DNA of 64,000 nucleotides from Dendrophyllia cribrosa (Eukaryota; Cnidaria; Anthozoa; Scleractinia; Dendrophylliidae): contig JAJLRJ010000006.1 in NCBI GenBank assembly GCA_024195265.1, positions 19,724,851 through 19,788,850 of the forward strand, written 5' to 3'. The notes under the pieces are model-generated. The model made no database searches. It saw nothing but the letters and a program-made list of their open reading frames with translations, and was not told the origin of the DNA. Position numbers and translations under genes: made by a program. Below are positions 52,865 through 61,339 of the stretch, in pieces; position 1 is the first letter of the stretch, and every line of letters starts with the position of its first letter.

Positions 52865-54685
52865 TTATCTGGACCAAACGAAAAGCCCTGCCAAAGCAAG
52901 CGCACCCACAGCAATGAGTGCCTTGTTTACGTGATGTGAGTCGGGCTGTGGTGTGGGGGTTGGGGCTGGTGGTGTGGGTGTTGGTGTGGGTGTGGGTTGT
53001 GGTGCACTGCTTGTGGCTGGGGCTGGGGCGATGCCCTGTGCCTGTGTGGCCTGTTTATGCATCGGGTTTGATGGGTGGCTGTTTGGTGGATTAATCTTTG
53101 TCGGTCCGCCGTCCATGAGGCGAAGGGAGGCTTTTTTTGTGCCCAGATTAACATCATTGTTCACACCCAGCTTCATCCCTTGCGTTGCCTCCTGTAGATT
53201 GTTGTTATACCCGATCACGCGCTCTGTGTTGATAATCATGCGCGATGGCATGAGCCAGCTTCCGGGTGCTGTCGCAAAGTCTAAGCGCACTTTCGTTGCT
53301 TGGATGGCAAGCTGGTAACGCTGTACGCTTGTTGCGATGTCGTTCAGTATTATGGCCTCCTCTAGATGGGTGAGGAATACTCTCTGCGTTTCGAACGCCT
53401 GGCCACCTCTTCCAATGATGCTGCTGCGGGTTTTGGCTTGTGAACCAAGAATGCAGTACACAAAGGCCTCGATTGATTGGTTCATACGCGCGAGCCCTGG
53501 CTGTGTTAGCCCCTGTGCGTAATTTGGCACAAAGTGCTCGAACTGGGTGTCCGCCCCTTGATCGTTGCGAACGAAAGATATTCCATTGGCGCGAAAGTTG
53601 GGGTCTTTTCTGTCAGTCACACGCTCATCATTGAACAGAGCTAGATCGGGGTCTGGATAAGTGTAATCGGTAGAAATGTTGCCCTCTCCATAAGCCCGAA
53701 TGTAGACATTACCAAGCCCGTGGTTCTTGCCGTATGTGTAACGGAAGTCAGAACTGGGGTCGATACCGAACTCTATGCAAATCTTCTTGTACGCGTCGAT
53801 GTTGTACTTGTTGTCTTTCTGATTGAATGGGGGGTCGTCTGGCAAAGCACTCACGCTTTGTTCCCCACCCATCTTGTAAAGAATTCGCCTTGTTGTGAAA
53901 TAAACGTGAAACCGGTAAAACGACCGGAGCTGGGGGGTTAGGGATACACTGGAGTTCTTATCGAAGAGAATGTCACGCGAGATTCCGCAGCCGGTTGTTG
54001 CACACCACAGTGCGAAGGAGAGTTGTTGTGGCCAAAAACTCATATGCGGTCCACCCATCCACTTTCGGCCGTATTTCGCGGTTGTGAATGAAATCTGTGT
54101 GTCCCTGAAGATATTTCTGTATTTCGTTGTGAAATAATCAGTTGGCGTGACGTAAATCTTTTGCGCTTCGTCGTTCAAGATTGCGCCAATCATCATATCC
54201 TTGTCTATTGTGGTGGAGAAATCAACAGCTGGGATTGACTTTTCTGGTTGCCCCAACGATAACTGATAAGGGAAACCACCGTCATAATGAAGGCCAAGAG
54301 CGTCTCTCATGGCTTGAGTCCAATCTTTGTGGGCTATTTCAGTAACGAGTGCAAATGAGCCTTGGCCCTCTTTGTAAAGCACTTCTCCTGTGGCTGTTTT
54401 GTGGTCGTCGCCAAACTCTACTTGCACTTCAAAGTGTGACATATCGGCGCGCGGGAAACGCTTTTTGAAGTCTGATATCGCCTTGGCCTTGGCCGCGGCA
54501 GAGAGCCTGGCAGCCTCCGGCGAACTCAACCAAGCCATTTCAGGATCTGTGTGTGGCTTTGGCTTTACAGGGCTATAGACGTTTGGGGTCGAATAAAAAG
54601 GGGGTGGGGGCTCGTAATTGCGGCCACCAATTTTTATACCAAGATTTGAATTAGGAAAAATTCCACCGGGCCGTCTGCCAAACAT
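52865..54685 (-). CDS. Conserved 606-aa structural-type protein of unknown function
   Basis: Intact and the longest frame in the window. MFGRRPGGIFPNSNLGIKIG opens a Pro/Gly-rich N-terminus; the core contains ALWCATTGCGISRDILF (about 228-244), FYRFHVYFTTRRILYKMGG, IRNDQGAD-like VRNDQGADTQFEHFVPN, and QSIEAFVYCILGSQ. A Pro/Thr-rich linker (about 555-585) and one membrane segment (ALIAVGALALAGLFVW) end it. I recall closely similar uncharacterised proteins, in multiple copies, in cnidarian genomes but no assigned function. Its genomic place suggests a virion protein. Promoter motif 5 nt upstream. Confidence 0.7.
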   Translation of the reverse strand: MFGRRPGGIFPNSNLGIKIGGRNYEPPPPFYSTPNVYSPVKPKPHTDPEMAWLSSPEAARLSAAAKAKAISDFKKRFPRADMSHFEVQVEFGDDHKTATGEVLYKEGQGSFALVTEIAHKDWTQAMRDALGLHYDGGFPYQLSLGQPEKSIPAVDFSTTIDKDMMIGAILNDEAQKIYVTPTDYFTTKYRNIFRDTQISFTTAKYGRKWMGGPHMSFWPQQLSFALWCATTGCGISRDILFDKNSSVSLTPQLRSFYRFHVYFTTRRILYKMGGEQSVSALPDDPPFNQKDNKYNIDAYKKICIEFGIDPSSDFRYTYGKNHGLGNVYIRAYGEGNISTDYTYPDPDLALFNDERVTDRKDPNFRANGISFVRNDQGADTQFEHFVPNYAQGLTQPGLARMNQSIEAFVYCILGSQAKTRSSIIGRGGQAFETQRVFLTHLEEAIILNDIATSVQRYQLAIQATKVRLDFATAPGSWLMPSRMIINTERVIGYNNNLQEATQGMKLGVNNDVNLGTKKASLRLMDGGPTKINPPNSHPSNPMHKQATQAQGIAPAPATSSAPQPTPTPTPTPPAPTPTPQPDSHHVNKALIAVGALALAGLFVWSR

Positions 54686-54690
54686 GATTG

Positions 54691-54700
54691 TATATATTTA
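54691..54700 (-). promoter_or_regulatory. TATATA motif before 606-aa gene
   Basis: Minus-strand TAAATATATA, 5 nt before the ATG at 54685; left half of a divergent promoter region. Confidence 0.6.
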
Positions 54701-54715
54701 TATTTTGAAAAGTAA

Positions 54716-54723
54716 TTATATAC
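54716..54723 (+). promoter_or_regulatory. TATATAC motif before minor-capsid-like gene
   Basis: TTATATAC, 7 nt before the presumed former start codon at 54731; right half of the divergent region. Confidence 0.5.
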
Positions 54724-54730
54724 AACAATC

Positions 54731-55405
54731 ATTGTTGTGTTAACAATCGTCACGTCTTCGAACCCTCACACGATCTACTTCGATCACCCGCTGCCAAAAC
54801 CGAGATACATCCGGCTTGTCTCTTGCTCAATTTTAAACTCGTGGCATAATTTAAAGCAAAGAGGACAAATATCAGTAAAACCATTAAGCTCTGGGGCACA
54901 ATCCGTTATAATTGACATTGAGCCTGGTTTTTACACTCCTAGTACTTTGGCAAGAACGATAACTGACAAATACGCAGAAGAGAACATGGAGATAAATGTA
55001 AAACCATATACATCTCTTGGCGCAATGGTGATTTTGAACCCAGGGGGTAAATATCTAATAGGGCTTTCGAATAATCTTAGATTATTATTTGGCAATGACA
55101 CACAAATACCCCCTCACATAACCACTAAAAAATTCACATCACCAAGCACTTACTTTATCCACTGTGATCTGGTTGATAAAGAGCAGAACTTACTCAATGG
55201 TAAGCCTTCGACAGTTTTGGCTCGATTTGATGTTCGTGGGGAGCCGTTTCAAAAAATTCTCTACGAAACAACACAACAGAACGTCTTGCGTAACGTCTCG
55301 TCTGGTGATTATGTAAACAGCATAACACTGTCAGTGAGGGATGAGAACAATGACCTCTTCAACTTCAATGGCGCGCCTTTGGAATTTGAAGTTGAGATAA
55401 ATTAA
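54731..55405 (+). pseudogene. Minor capsid (penton-like) protein, about 224 codons, start codon lost
   Basis: Open throughout but the codon expected to be ATG (54731-54733, at normal spacing from the TATATAC motif) is ATT; the first near-start is a GTG at 54737. Motifs: IYFDHPLPKPRYIRLVSCSI, PGFYTPSTLARTI, HCDLVDKEQNLLNGKPS, LARFDVRGEPF and a final SVRDENNDLFNFNGAPLEF beta-strand block. This order, size (about 220 aa) and end motif resemble the single jelly-roll minor capsid proteins of Polinton-type elements. Assignment is by remembered pattern. Confidence 0.6.
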
Positions 55406-55410
55406 AAAAA

Positions 55411-55420
55411 ATATATATAC
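55411..55420 (+). promoter_or_regulatory. ATATATATAC motif before 224-aa gene
   Basis: 7 nt before an ATG at 55428 that is now cut off from its gene by a LINE insertion. Confidence 0.55.
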
Positions 55421-55427
55421 CCAGGCC

Positions 55428-56550
55428 ATGAGTTCTGCGAACGTGCAGAACTCTCCAAGATAGGCGAACTCAAATTAAATCAACCTTAATGTATAAAACA
55501 ATGAATAATCAAACTGCTCCATATTTAAGAGAGTCCTTTACAAGACTATCTGAAAATCAAACTCAATATAATCTACGAAATCTTGATACAGACCTGGTAC
55601 TTCCAAGGCCGAAAACCAACTATCTAAAGCGTAGTTTCAAATATAGCGGTGCTATGCTCTGGAACAGCCTACCGATTGAGGCTAAAAAGGCAAACACACT
55701 ATCTCAGTTTAAACGTAGTGTAGCCTCTATGCCTGCCACTGAGTTATGCTGAATATTTTCTCTTAATTGTAAATTGTTTTTATTTTATTTTGTAATATAC
55801 ATATTTGTTAAACGCCCCGCTTGGAAATCAGCTATTGTATATAGTTGTAGTGGCTAGCGTTGTAAAATAAAGTGTATGTTGTTGTTGTTGTTGCTTCCAT
55901 CGGCCCCCGAATACAGCGAGACACAACAGCTCTACCCAGTGTTACCAAATGGTGATGACTTCCGTCTAAAAAAAATCTCAGACATCCAGAAAGAGCTTGA
56001 GTCAGAAGCCGGTCATTATAGGCAGGTCGCTAAGAAATACAAACGAACCCACTCTGTTGTTCACGGCTCGGCTGTTGGCCTTGGTTTCATTTCTGCGGGT
56101 TTGTCTTCTGCAACCTTGGCAACAGCTTTGTCAGGAATTGGAGTCATCGTAAGTCCTGCACTTGCAGGGATTGCCGCCGTTTCAGGGTTTTCATCAGCTG
56201 GCCTTACTGCATTCGGTAAAAGGCTCGAAAGGAAGATAACCAAACATGAAAAAATCTACACACTTGCCCTTGCTAAACGAAACTCTGTCAATGACTTGAT
56301 TTCAAAACCACTGACGGACAAGCGAATCAGCGATTCAGAATTTTCAATCATTCTTCGCGAGGTTGAAAAATATCACGAGCTGAAAGCCTTGATTCGCTCT
56401 GGTGAAAAAAAGGCTACACAAGAAGACAGGCAAACTCCAGCGCTAGATATAGACAAGATCAAAAAGGAACTTCGCAAAGAAGTCAAGGAAGAGTTTCAAA
56501 AAAAGTTCAATCGTCTCACAGCTGTGTCCAAATCAGATTTGAAAGATTAA
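55428..56550 (+). pseudogene. Hydrophobic membrane-active protein, interrupted by a LINE near its start
   Basis: A promoter motif and ATG (55428; about 11 codons, MSSANVQNSPR) are separated from the main frame (about 55895-56550) by a truncated LINE. The main frame reads EYSETQQLYPVLPNGDDFRL, KKISDIQKELESEAGHYRQV, a Gly/Ala-rich hydrophobic hairpin (GLGFISAGLSSATLATALSG ... AGIAAVSGFSSAGL, about residues 55-110) and a charged, partly coiled-coil tail. The open frame also extends back into the LINE's (TTG)n tail, giving an artificial poly-Leu start at 55876. A recurring Polinton-associated family in my memory, without known function; a membrane-disrupting or fusion-type role is speculation. 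Confidence 0.65.
55455..55892 (+). mobile_element. 5'-truncated CR1-like LINE insertion
   Basis: A frame at 55489-55752 gives YNLRNLDTDLVLPRPKTNYL then SGAMLWNSLPIEAKKANTLS, the C-terminal end of CR1-type reverse transcriptase. It is followed by a 3' UTR and a (GTT)n tail at 55876-55892. Short 3'-end-only copies are typical of target-primed LINE insertion. Exact 5' boundary and target duplication unresolved. Confidence 0.75.
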
Positions 56551-56653
56551 ACTCAGGTTTTAATCTACAAATCTTGAGGGAAAAATCATAAACAACACGA
56601 ACTTCAGAACGAACGTCTTTATACCCCGCGGGTATTGATATGACGTAATCACA

Positions 56654-56808
56654 CAAATGACGTATGAAATTCTTGAGTGACCCCGCGTTCCAGAGTGACC
56701 CCGATTTCAGGTTTTTCAGAAAGCAAAAAAAATTTTTTACTTTTTGAAAAAGCTGAAATCGGGTCACTCTGGAACGCGGGGTCACTCAAGAATTTCATAC
56801 GTCATTTG
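56654..56808. repeat. 155-bp near-perfect hairpin between two virus-like genes
   Basis: Arms of about 70 bp (CAAATGACGTATGAAATTC, TTGAGTGACCCCGCGTTCCA, GAGTGACCCCGATTTCAG) are almost exact inverted copies around an AT-rich loop (poly-A then poly-T). Could be a MITE or an element-specific 3' hairpin. Confidence 0.85.
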
Positions 56809-56869
56809 TTTTTCACGTGTAAATCTATTGTTCCCCAATTGTACATTTTGTAATTTTCTAAAAATAAAC

Positions 56870-57820
56870 ATGACGGAGGCGCAACATGTTGAGCGCTTTA
56901 TCACGCAACTGTCTATTGTTAGACGTATGGATCAAAATAACGAATACAAGACTCAACTAGATGTCTTGGATAAAAAACACCAGCAAGTCATGCTGCGTGG
57001 CTTCTATGACAGCAGTTATCTAAAAGAGCTTCACCGAGCACAACTAACAGAAAAACTTCAAATCATTTTCGAAGATCTTAGTTTGTCAGCGAGACAAGAA
57101 TTAATCCAACAATATCGCGAAAACAAGTTTGTTATCATTCTAGGCAGCAAAGATAAAAGCATTGAATCGTGTCAAAGCTGTGGTGGATCGTTTACACGCA
57201 TTCATGATTCAACAGAACTTGTCTGCAGAGAATGCAACCGCATTGAAACAATATACGGAGTTGTCTTTTCTCATAAAGACCTCTACGGTAAAGAAAAAAA
57301 TATGAAAGTTGAAACGCCATGCAGAATAAATTATAATTTTAAATATCGCCTTGATCAGTTACTCTGAAATTACTCTTTAGAAAGCATAAGCGGTGGTGAG
57401 AAGGTTTTATTAGAAATACGTAAAGAAATGGCAAAACGAAATATTCATCCATCATTTTTAACAATTGGCGCTCTACGAAACATTCTTAAAAAAATAAAAC
57501 GCACTGATTTCAATAAACACACAACTATATTGTTGAGTTGCATCCTAGGGGAACCCCCTCAGAGATTAACCGATGACGAAATTAAGCAAATTAACTTTGT
57601 TTACTCAAGCATAAGAGATCATCTTCCAAGCGGGATGTCTTATGTGTTCATAATTCATAAGATCTTAAAACTAATTTTAACAGAAGGGCCAAGAAAACAC
57701 GTCAAAGAAATGAATGGTATTGGACAGCAGTTATTAATAACCTTGAGCAAGTTTATCCATGAGAAATCCAATCATGTGCTCTTCGTCTCCAGCCCTTACG
57801 GTGGCAGCTTCATTCAGTGA
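56870..57820 (+). pseudogene. VLTF3-like late transcription factor with zinc ribbon, one nonsense codon, 3' truncated
   Basis: The poxvirus A2L/VLTF3-like family activates late genes in many large and small eukaryotic DNA viruses. Here MTEAQHVERFITQLS starts a helical N-terminus, followed by a Cys4 zinc ribbon with C101, C104, C119 and C122 (CQSCGG ... LVCREC) and the conserved C-terminal core ALRNILKKIKRTDFNKHTTI, RLTDDEIKQINFVYSSI, SYVFIIHKILKLIL. A TGA at 57365-57367 is the only internal stop; the downstream part stays in frame. The 3' end is cut by the LINE near 57820. It lacks the TATATA motif seen at other genes of the element. Confidence 0.72.
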
Positions 57821-58583
57821 AGGAAGGGCCAAAACGAAAGTACTCAAGAGTTCTGTTAATAAAAGTCCACTCCAACGAATCAAACGCTTTTTCAAAGTCA
57901 ACAAACAGAAGAAGGCCTGAGATGTTTTTTTCAGCCGCGTATTTGATGACACTGTCGATTAAGAGTATGTTTTCGCCTATAAAGCGTCCTTCGATGAAAC
58001 TGGTTTGATCGTTGTTGATCAGTTTTGGAATCACTTTCTTCAAACGGTTTGCTATAGCTTTTGTTGCTATCTTATAATCACAGTTTAAAAGTGTTAATGG
58101 TCTCCAGTTTTTTATCAGATGTGGGTCAGAATCTTTCTTAGGGTTTAGTTTAATGATTCCACGCTTTTGAGTGATCGAAAGGTTACCTGCTTCGTATGCA
58201 TAATTGAGTGCCTTTAAAAGCGGACTGGCTAACTTGTTCCAAAACATTTTATAGAAATCAGCGGAAAGTCCGTCGCTACCAGGAGATTTTTCTGGTTCCA
58301 TGTCTTTTAAAGCCTCAAAACATTCTTGTTTACTTAAGAGCCCTTCGCAGAAACTGGCTTCAAATGGATCTAACTTCTTTGTGTTTACGTTTTCAAAGAA
58401 TTCACATTCTCCGTTAATAGGCTTTCGTGTCTTGTATAAATCCCGATAAAACGTTTCACAAGTAATAAGAATGTCTTTGTCCGAAGTAATAAAGGTATCA
58501 TCACTTGTTTTAAGCTGAGTTATCGTGTTGAATTTAAGTGACTTTTTTCTAAATTGAGAAAATAACAGATGTATTCTTTTCAC
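57820..58583 (-). pseudogene. LINE copy A reverse transcriptase, N-terminal half
   Basis: Contains EKSPGSDGLSADFYK, the RGIIKLNPKKDSDPHLIKNW block, RPLTLLNCDYKIATKAIANR, DQTSFIEGRFIGENI and FVDFEKAFDSL (RT motif A). The catalytic (Y/F)xDD motif is not reached. Confidence 0.85.
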
Positions 58584-58589
58584 CTTCGT

Positions 58590-58777
58590 TATAGATCCTA
58601 TTCATAAATGGCAGCCGATTTATTTATTCTTTTATATTCATGCTAATCAGCCCAACTAGCCTCATTTTAGCGCAAAAATTCTTTTTAATTTTGCACATGC
58701 TAACGAGGCTAGTTGGGCTGATTAGCATAAATATAAAAGAATAATAAACTGGCCGCCATTTATGAATAGGGTCTATA
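58590..58777. mobile_element. 188-bp foldback MITE inside LINE copy A
   Basis: Inverted arms of about 80 bp (TATAGATCCTATTCATAAAT ... GCCCAACTAGCCTC and complement), possibly with a TA target. It separates the endonuclease from the RT. Confidence 0.8.
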
Positions 58778-59908
58778 CCATTTAGTCTTTGATCTTAAGA
58801 TAGCCCCTTTGGTGCGCACTCTAACAATTTCTTCTAATTCCTTTTTTGAGAATTCAAGGTTTTCAATTATATCTTTCTTTTGTATTTCTTCTAAAATTGG
58901 ATTTTCCAGCTCCTTTTCTAGTATGAAGATTTTTTTCTCTAAGCTCGTTTCTCTATTATTAGTTTTACGTGTTTTGTCCGCGGAATATTTAAGTGATTTT
59001 TCACGCACCTTTAGTTTAATCATGTCCCAAAGTAAAGTAGGATTCACTGTTTCATCTTCTTGATATTCTTCCTGCGTTTGCTCGATAGTTGATTTTATTA
59101 GCTTTATATAATCATCATCTTTCAAATGAGAAATATTGAGTTTCCAAAAACCTGGGCCTCTTTGGTTGGTATGAGAAGATATATTTAGAGATACCATCGA
59201 ATGGTCTGTTTGAAAGCCAGGAAGTATATCAGCCAAGGTAACATTGCTCAGTATGTTTCGGGACACTAAGAAAAAATCAAGTCTGCAGTGTATTTCAGGA
59301 TGCCTTTGCCGCCAAGTAAATCTTCTACAATCCGGGTTTAAGGTTCGCCACGCATCATTAAGATCCATATTTTCACAGAACTCTTTCACGACCATTTGAG
59401 CGTTGAGATGTGTTTTGGCAAGGCCCCCTCTTTTATCTTTTACAATATCCATAACAAGATTAAAGTCGCCGCCAATGATTATTTCTTCACATTGGAAATC
59501 TAAAAGATGAGAAAACAAATTTTCAAAGAAATTTGGATTGTCATCGTTTGGTGCATATATATTCGCAATGGTAATACTCTTGCCGTTCGCTGCTAAGTCG
59601 CATATAATGTAACGGCCTTCGTCATCCATAAAAGTTTTCGATATTTTAAGATCGAAGTTGTTATTAAATAGAATGCAAACGCCAGCTTTTTTACTGGAAA
59701 AGCCACAGAAAAGGCTTTTGTAACCCCATTCTGCGGACCATAAATCCGAGGTTTCAACGGAACAATGGACTTCTTGTAACATGTAAATTGACATATTTTT
59801 TGAACGGAACCAATTAAACATTTCTCTTCTCTTCTCGCTACTCCCCAGACCCCGCACATTGAGTGAAGTTATTTTAATTTCATTGAAATTTCGTGTGTAT
59901 AAAAACAA
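58778..59908 (-). pseudogene. LINE copy A APE-type endonuclease
   Basis: ITSLNVRGLGSSEKR, MLQEVHCSVE, IANIYAPNDD, IIGGDFNLVMD, RFTWRQRH-RLDFFLVS and FQTDHSMVSLNI are the ordered motifs of AP-like endonuclease domains. It continues to GPGFWKLNISHLKDDDY and a coiled-coil linker; cut at its 3' end by the MITE. Confidence 0.85.
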
Positions 59909-60425
59909 AGGCTAGCCTGCTTTGCTGTTTGATTGTAAGGTGCCAATATACAATAGACGTAGAAGTCGTAGTCGTAAAAGTTTGTTTTTAAATAACACCA
60001 AAACAACATGAATTATTAACGAAAATTGAGACATAACTAGAACAAAAAGATACACACAACAAGAAAGATAAAATTTACCTTGGTTATTTGGGAAGAACAT
60101 AAATCCCTGAGAGTGTTTAAGGTGCTGGATAAAGATAGTGATTAATTCTCAGAGAGCGGGTTTTAGCTGTGCGTTTATATTTGTTTAGTTTACAGATCAT
60201 AATGTATTTATCAATTTTAGGACTGATTTTATCTAAGTTGCGGTTGTAGATGGCTTAAGATTATCAGGGATGTTATCGATACGATAAGCTACATTGTCTA
60301 CAATTAGATTTCTGTCTACTACTTTTGCGTTTAACCCTTTACCTCGTGCCTCAAACATCGCTTTTATTAGAGTTTTCCTTTCCATTTGGATAGCTCTGGC
60401 GTAGTCCTGGGTGATGTACGCGTCT

Positions 60426-61310
60426 TTAAATGTTGAAGTTTTTTTTTAACCTTCCCTTCGCTCTGAATACAGTGTCTCTATCTTCTCTGCATAAGAACCG
60501 TGCAATTATCGGTCGTGGGTAGGCATGAGACTGGTCATCCGTCGAACGAGGTTTTCCAACTCGATGAACTGCGTGAAACTGAATGTTTTCGGCGCTAATA
60601 TTCATCTTGTTTTCGATTATCTCATAGATAATATCCGCGCAATTTTCTTGATTCTGTTCAGGAATGTTCATAAAACGAAGGTTCTCTTTCCTGGAGTAAT
60701 TCTCGAGGGCAATTATCTTTTCTTGCTCGTCTGCTAGCTTTGATTTTAAATCCTGAATTTCGACCTGTTGGCTGTCAAATTTATTCTGATCTTTAAGTAG
60801 GTCTAGATCTTGTCGTTGCTTGTCTAAACTTGATTGACATGTTTTTTTGAAATCGGAGTGGGTTTATGTAATCTCCTGTAGGTCGCCGATTGCATCCCAT
60901 GCAGCTTCCAGAGACTTTTCGACATCATTTAGGGTGGTTTTCACAACTTCAATTTCTTCTTTGAATTCGTATCTTAACCGGGAGATCTCAGATTTTAACT
61001 CGCCAAAATGCTCTTCCATTCGATTGTCCATGCATGCAAGTTTGTCCATAATTAGTTTAAAAGACTCAGGGTCAGAGGCAGCAGAGATTCCAGGTTGGTT
61101 GCCGACTCCCATTTCGTCGCTTCGTAATCTATTTCTTTTAGGGGAGGAACTTTGCACTGGTGATGAACGTTCCGAGTCAGTTCTTTTTGCCATCAAATTA
61201 AGACTGCTGTAAAGTCTATGCTGTCCCCAATTGCCACTTATACAAAAAACAATATTTAGCACTGAAACGCAGGCTTTCACCCGTTGATGATCACGGAGCT
61301 TCACGGACAC
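60426..61310 (-). pseudogene. LINE copy A ORF1 (coiled coil + nucleic-acid-binding C-terminus)
   Basis: 61310-60864 encodes a basic Ser-rich stretch then a coiled coil (MDNRMEEHFGELKSEISRL). After frame disruption, 60671-60426 encodes ENMNIS-type text ending in RPIIARFLCREDRDTVFRAK, like the C-terminal domain of L1 ORF1 proteins. Confidence 0.65.
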
Positions 61311-61339
61311 AACCGGCCACCATCATGCTCGACCCAATC

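Larger units (their letters stand above)
57821..61330 (-). mobile_element. L1/Tx1-like LINE (copy A), 3'-truncated
   Basis: On the minus strand: 5' region and coiled-coil ORF1 (61310-60426), endonuclease (59908-58760), a nested MITE (58590-58777) and the first half of the reverse transcriptase (58583-57820). The RT stops just after FDFEKAFDSLEW, so the catalytic half and 3' UTR are absent. It abuts the VLTF3-like gene on its 3' side and its 5' end lies inside LINE copy B near 61330. Confidence 0.75.

Noticed and set aside
52191..52877. Ser-rich 228-codon minus-strand frame
   Set aside because: Antisense of the coiled-coil gene; Ser richness is the mirror of Glu/Arg codons.
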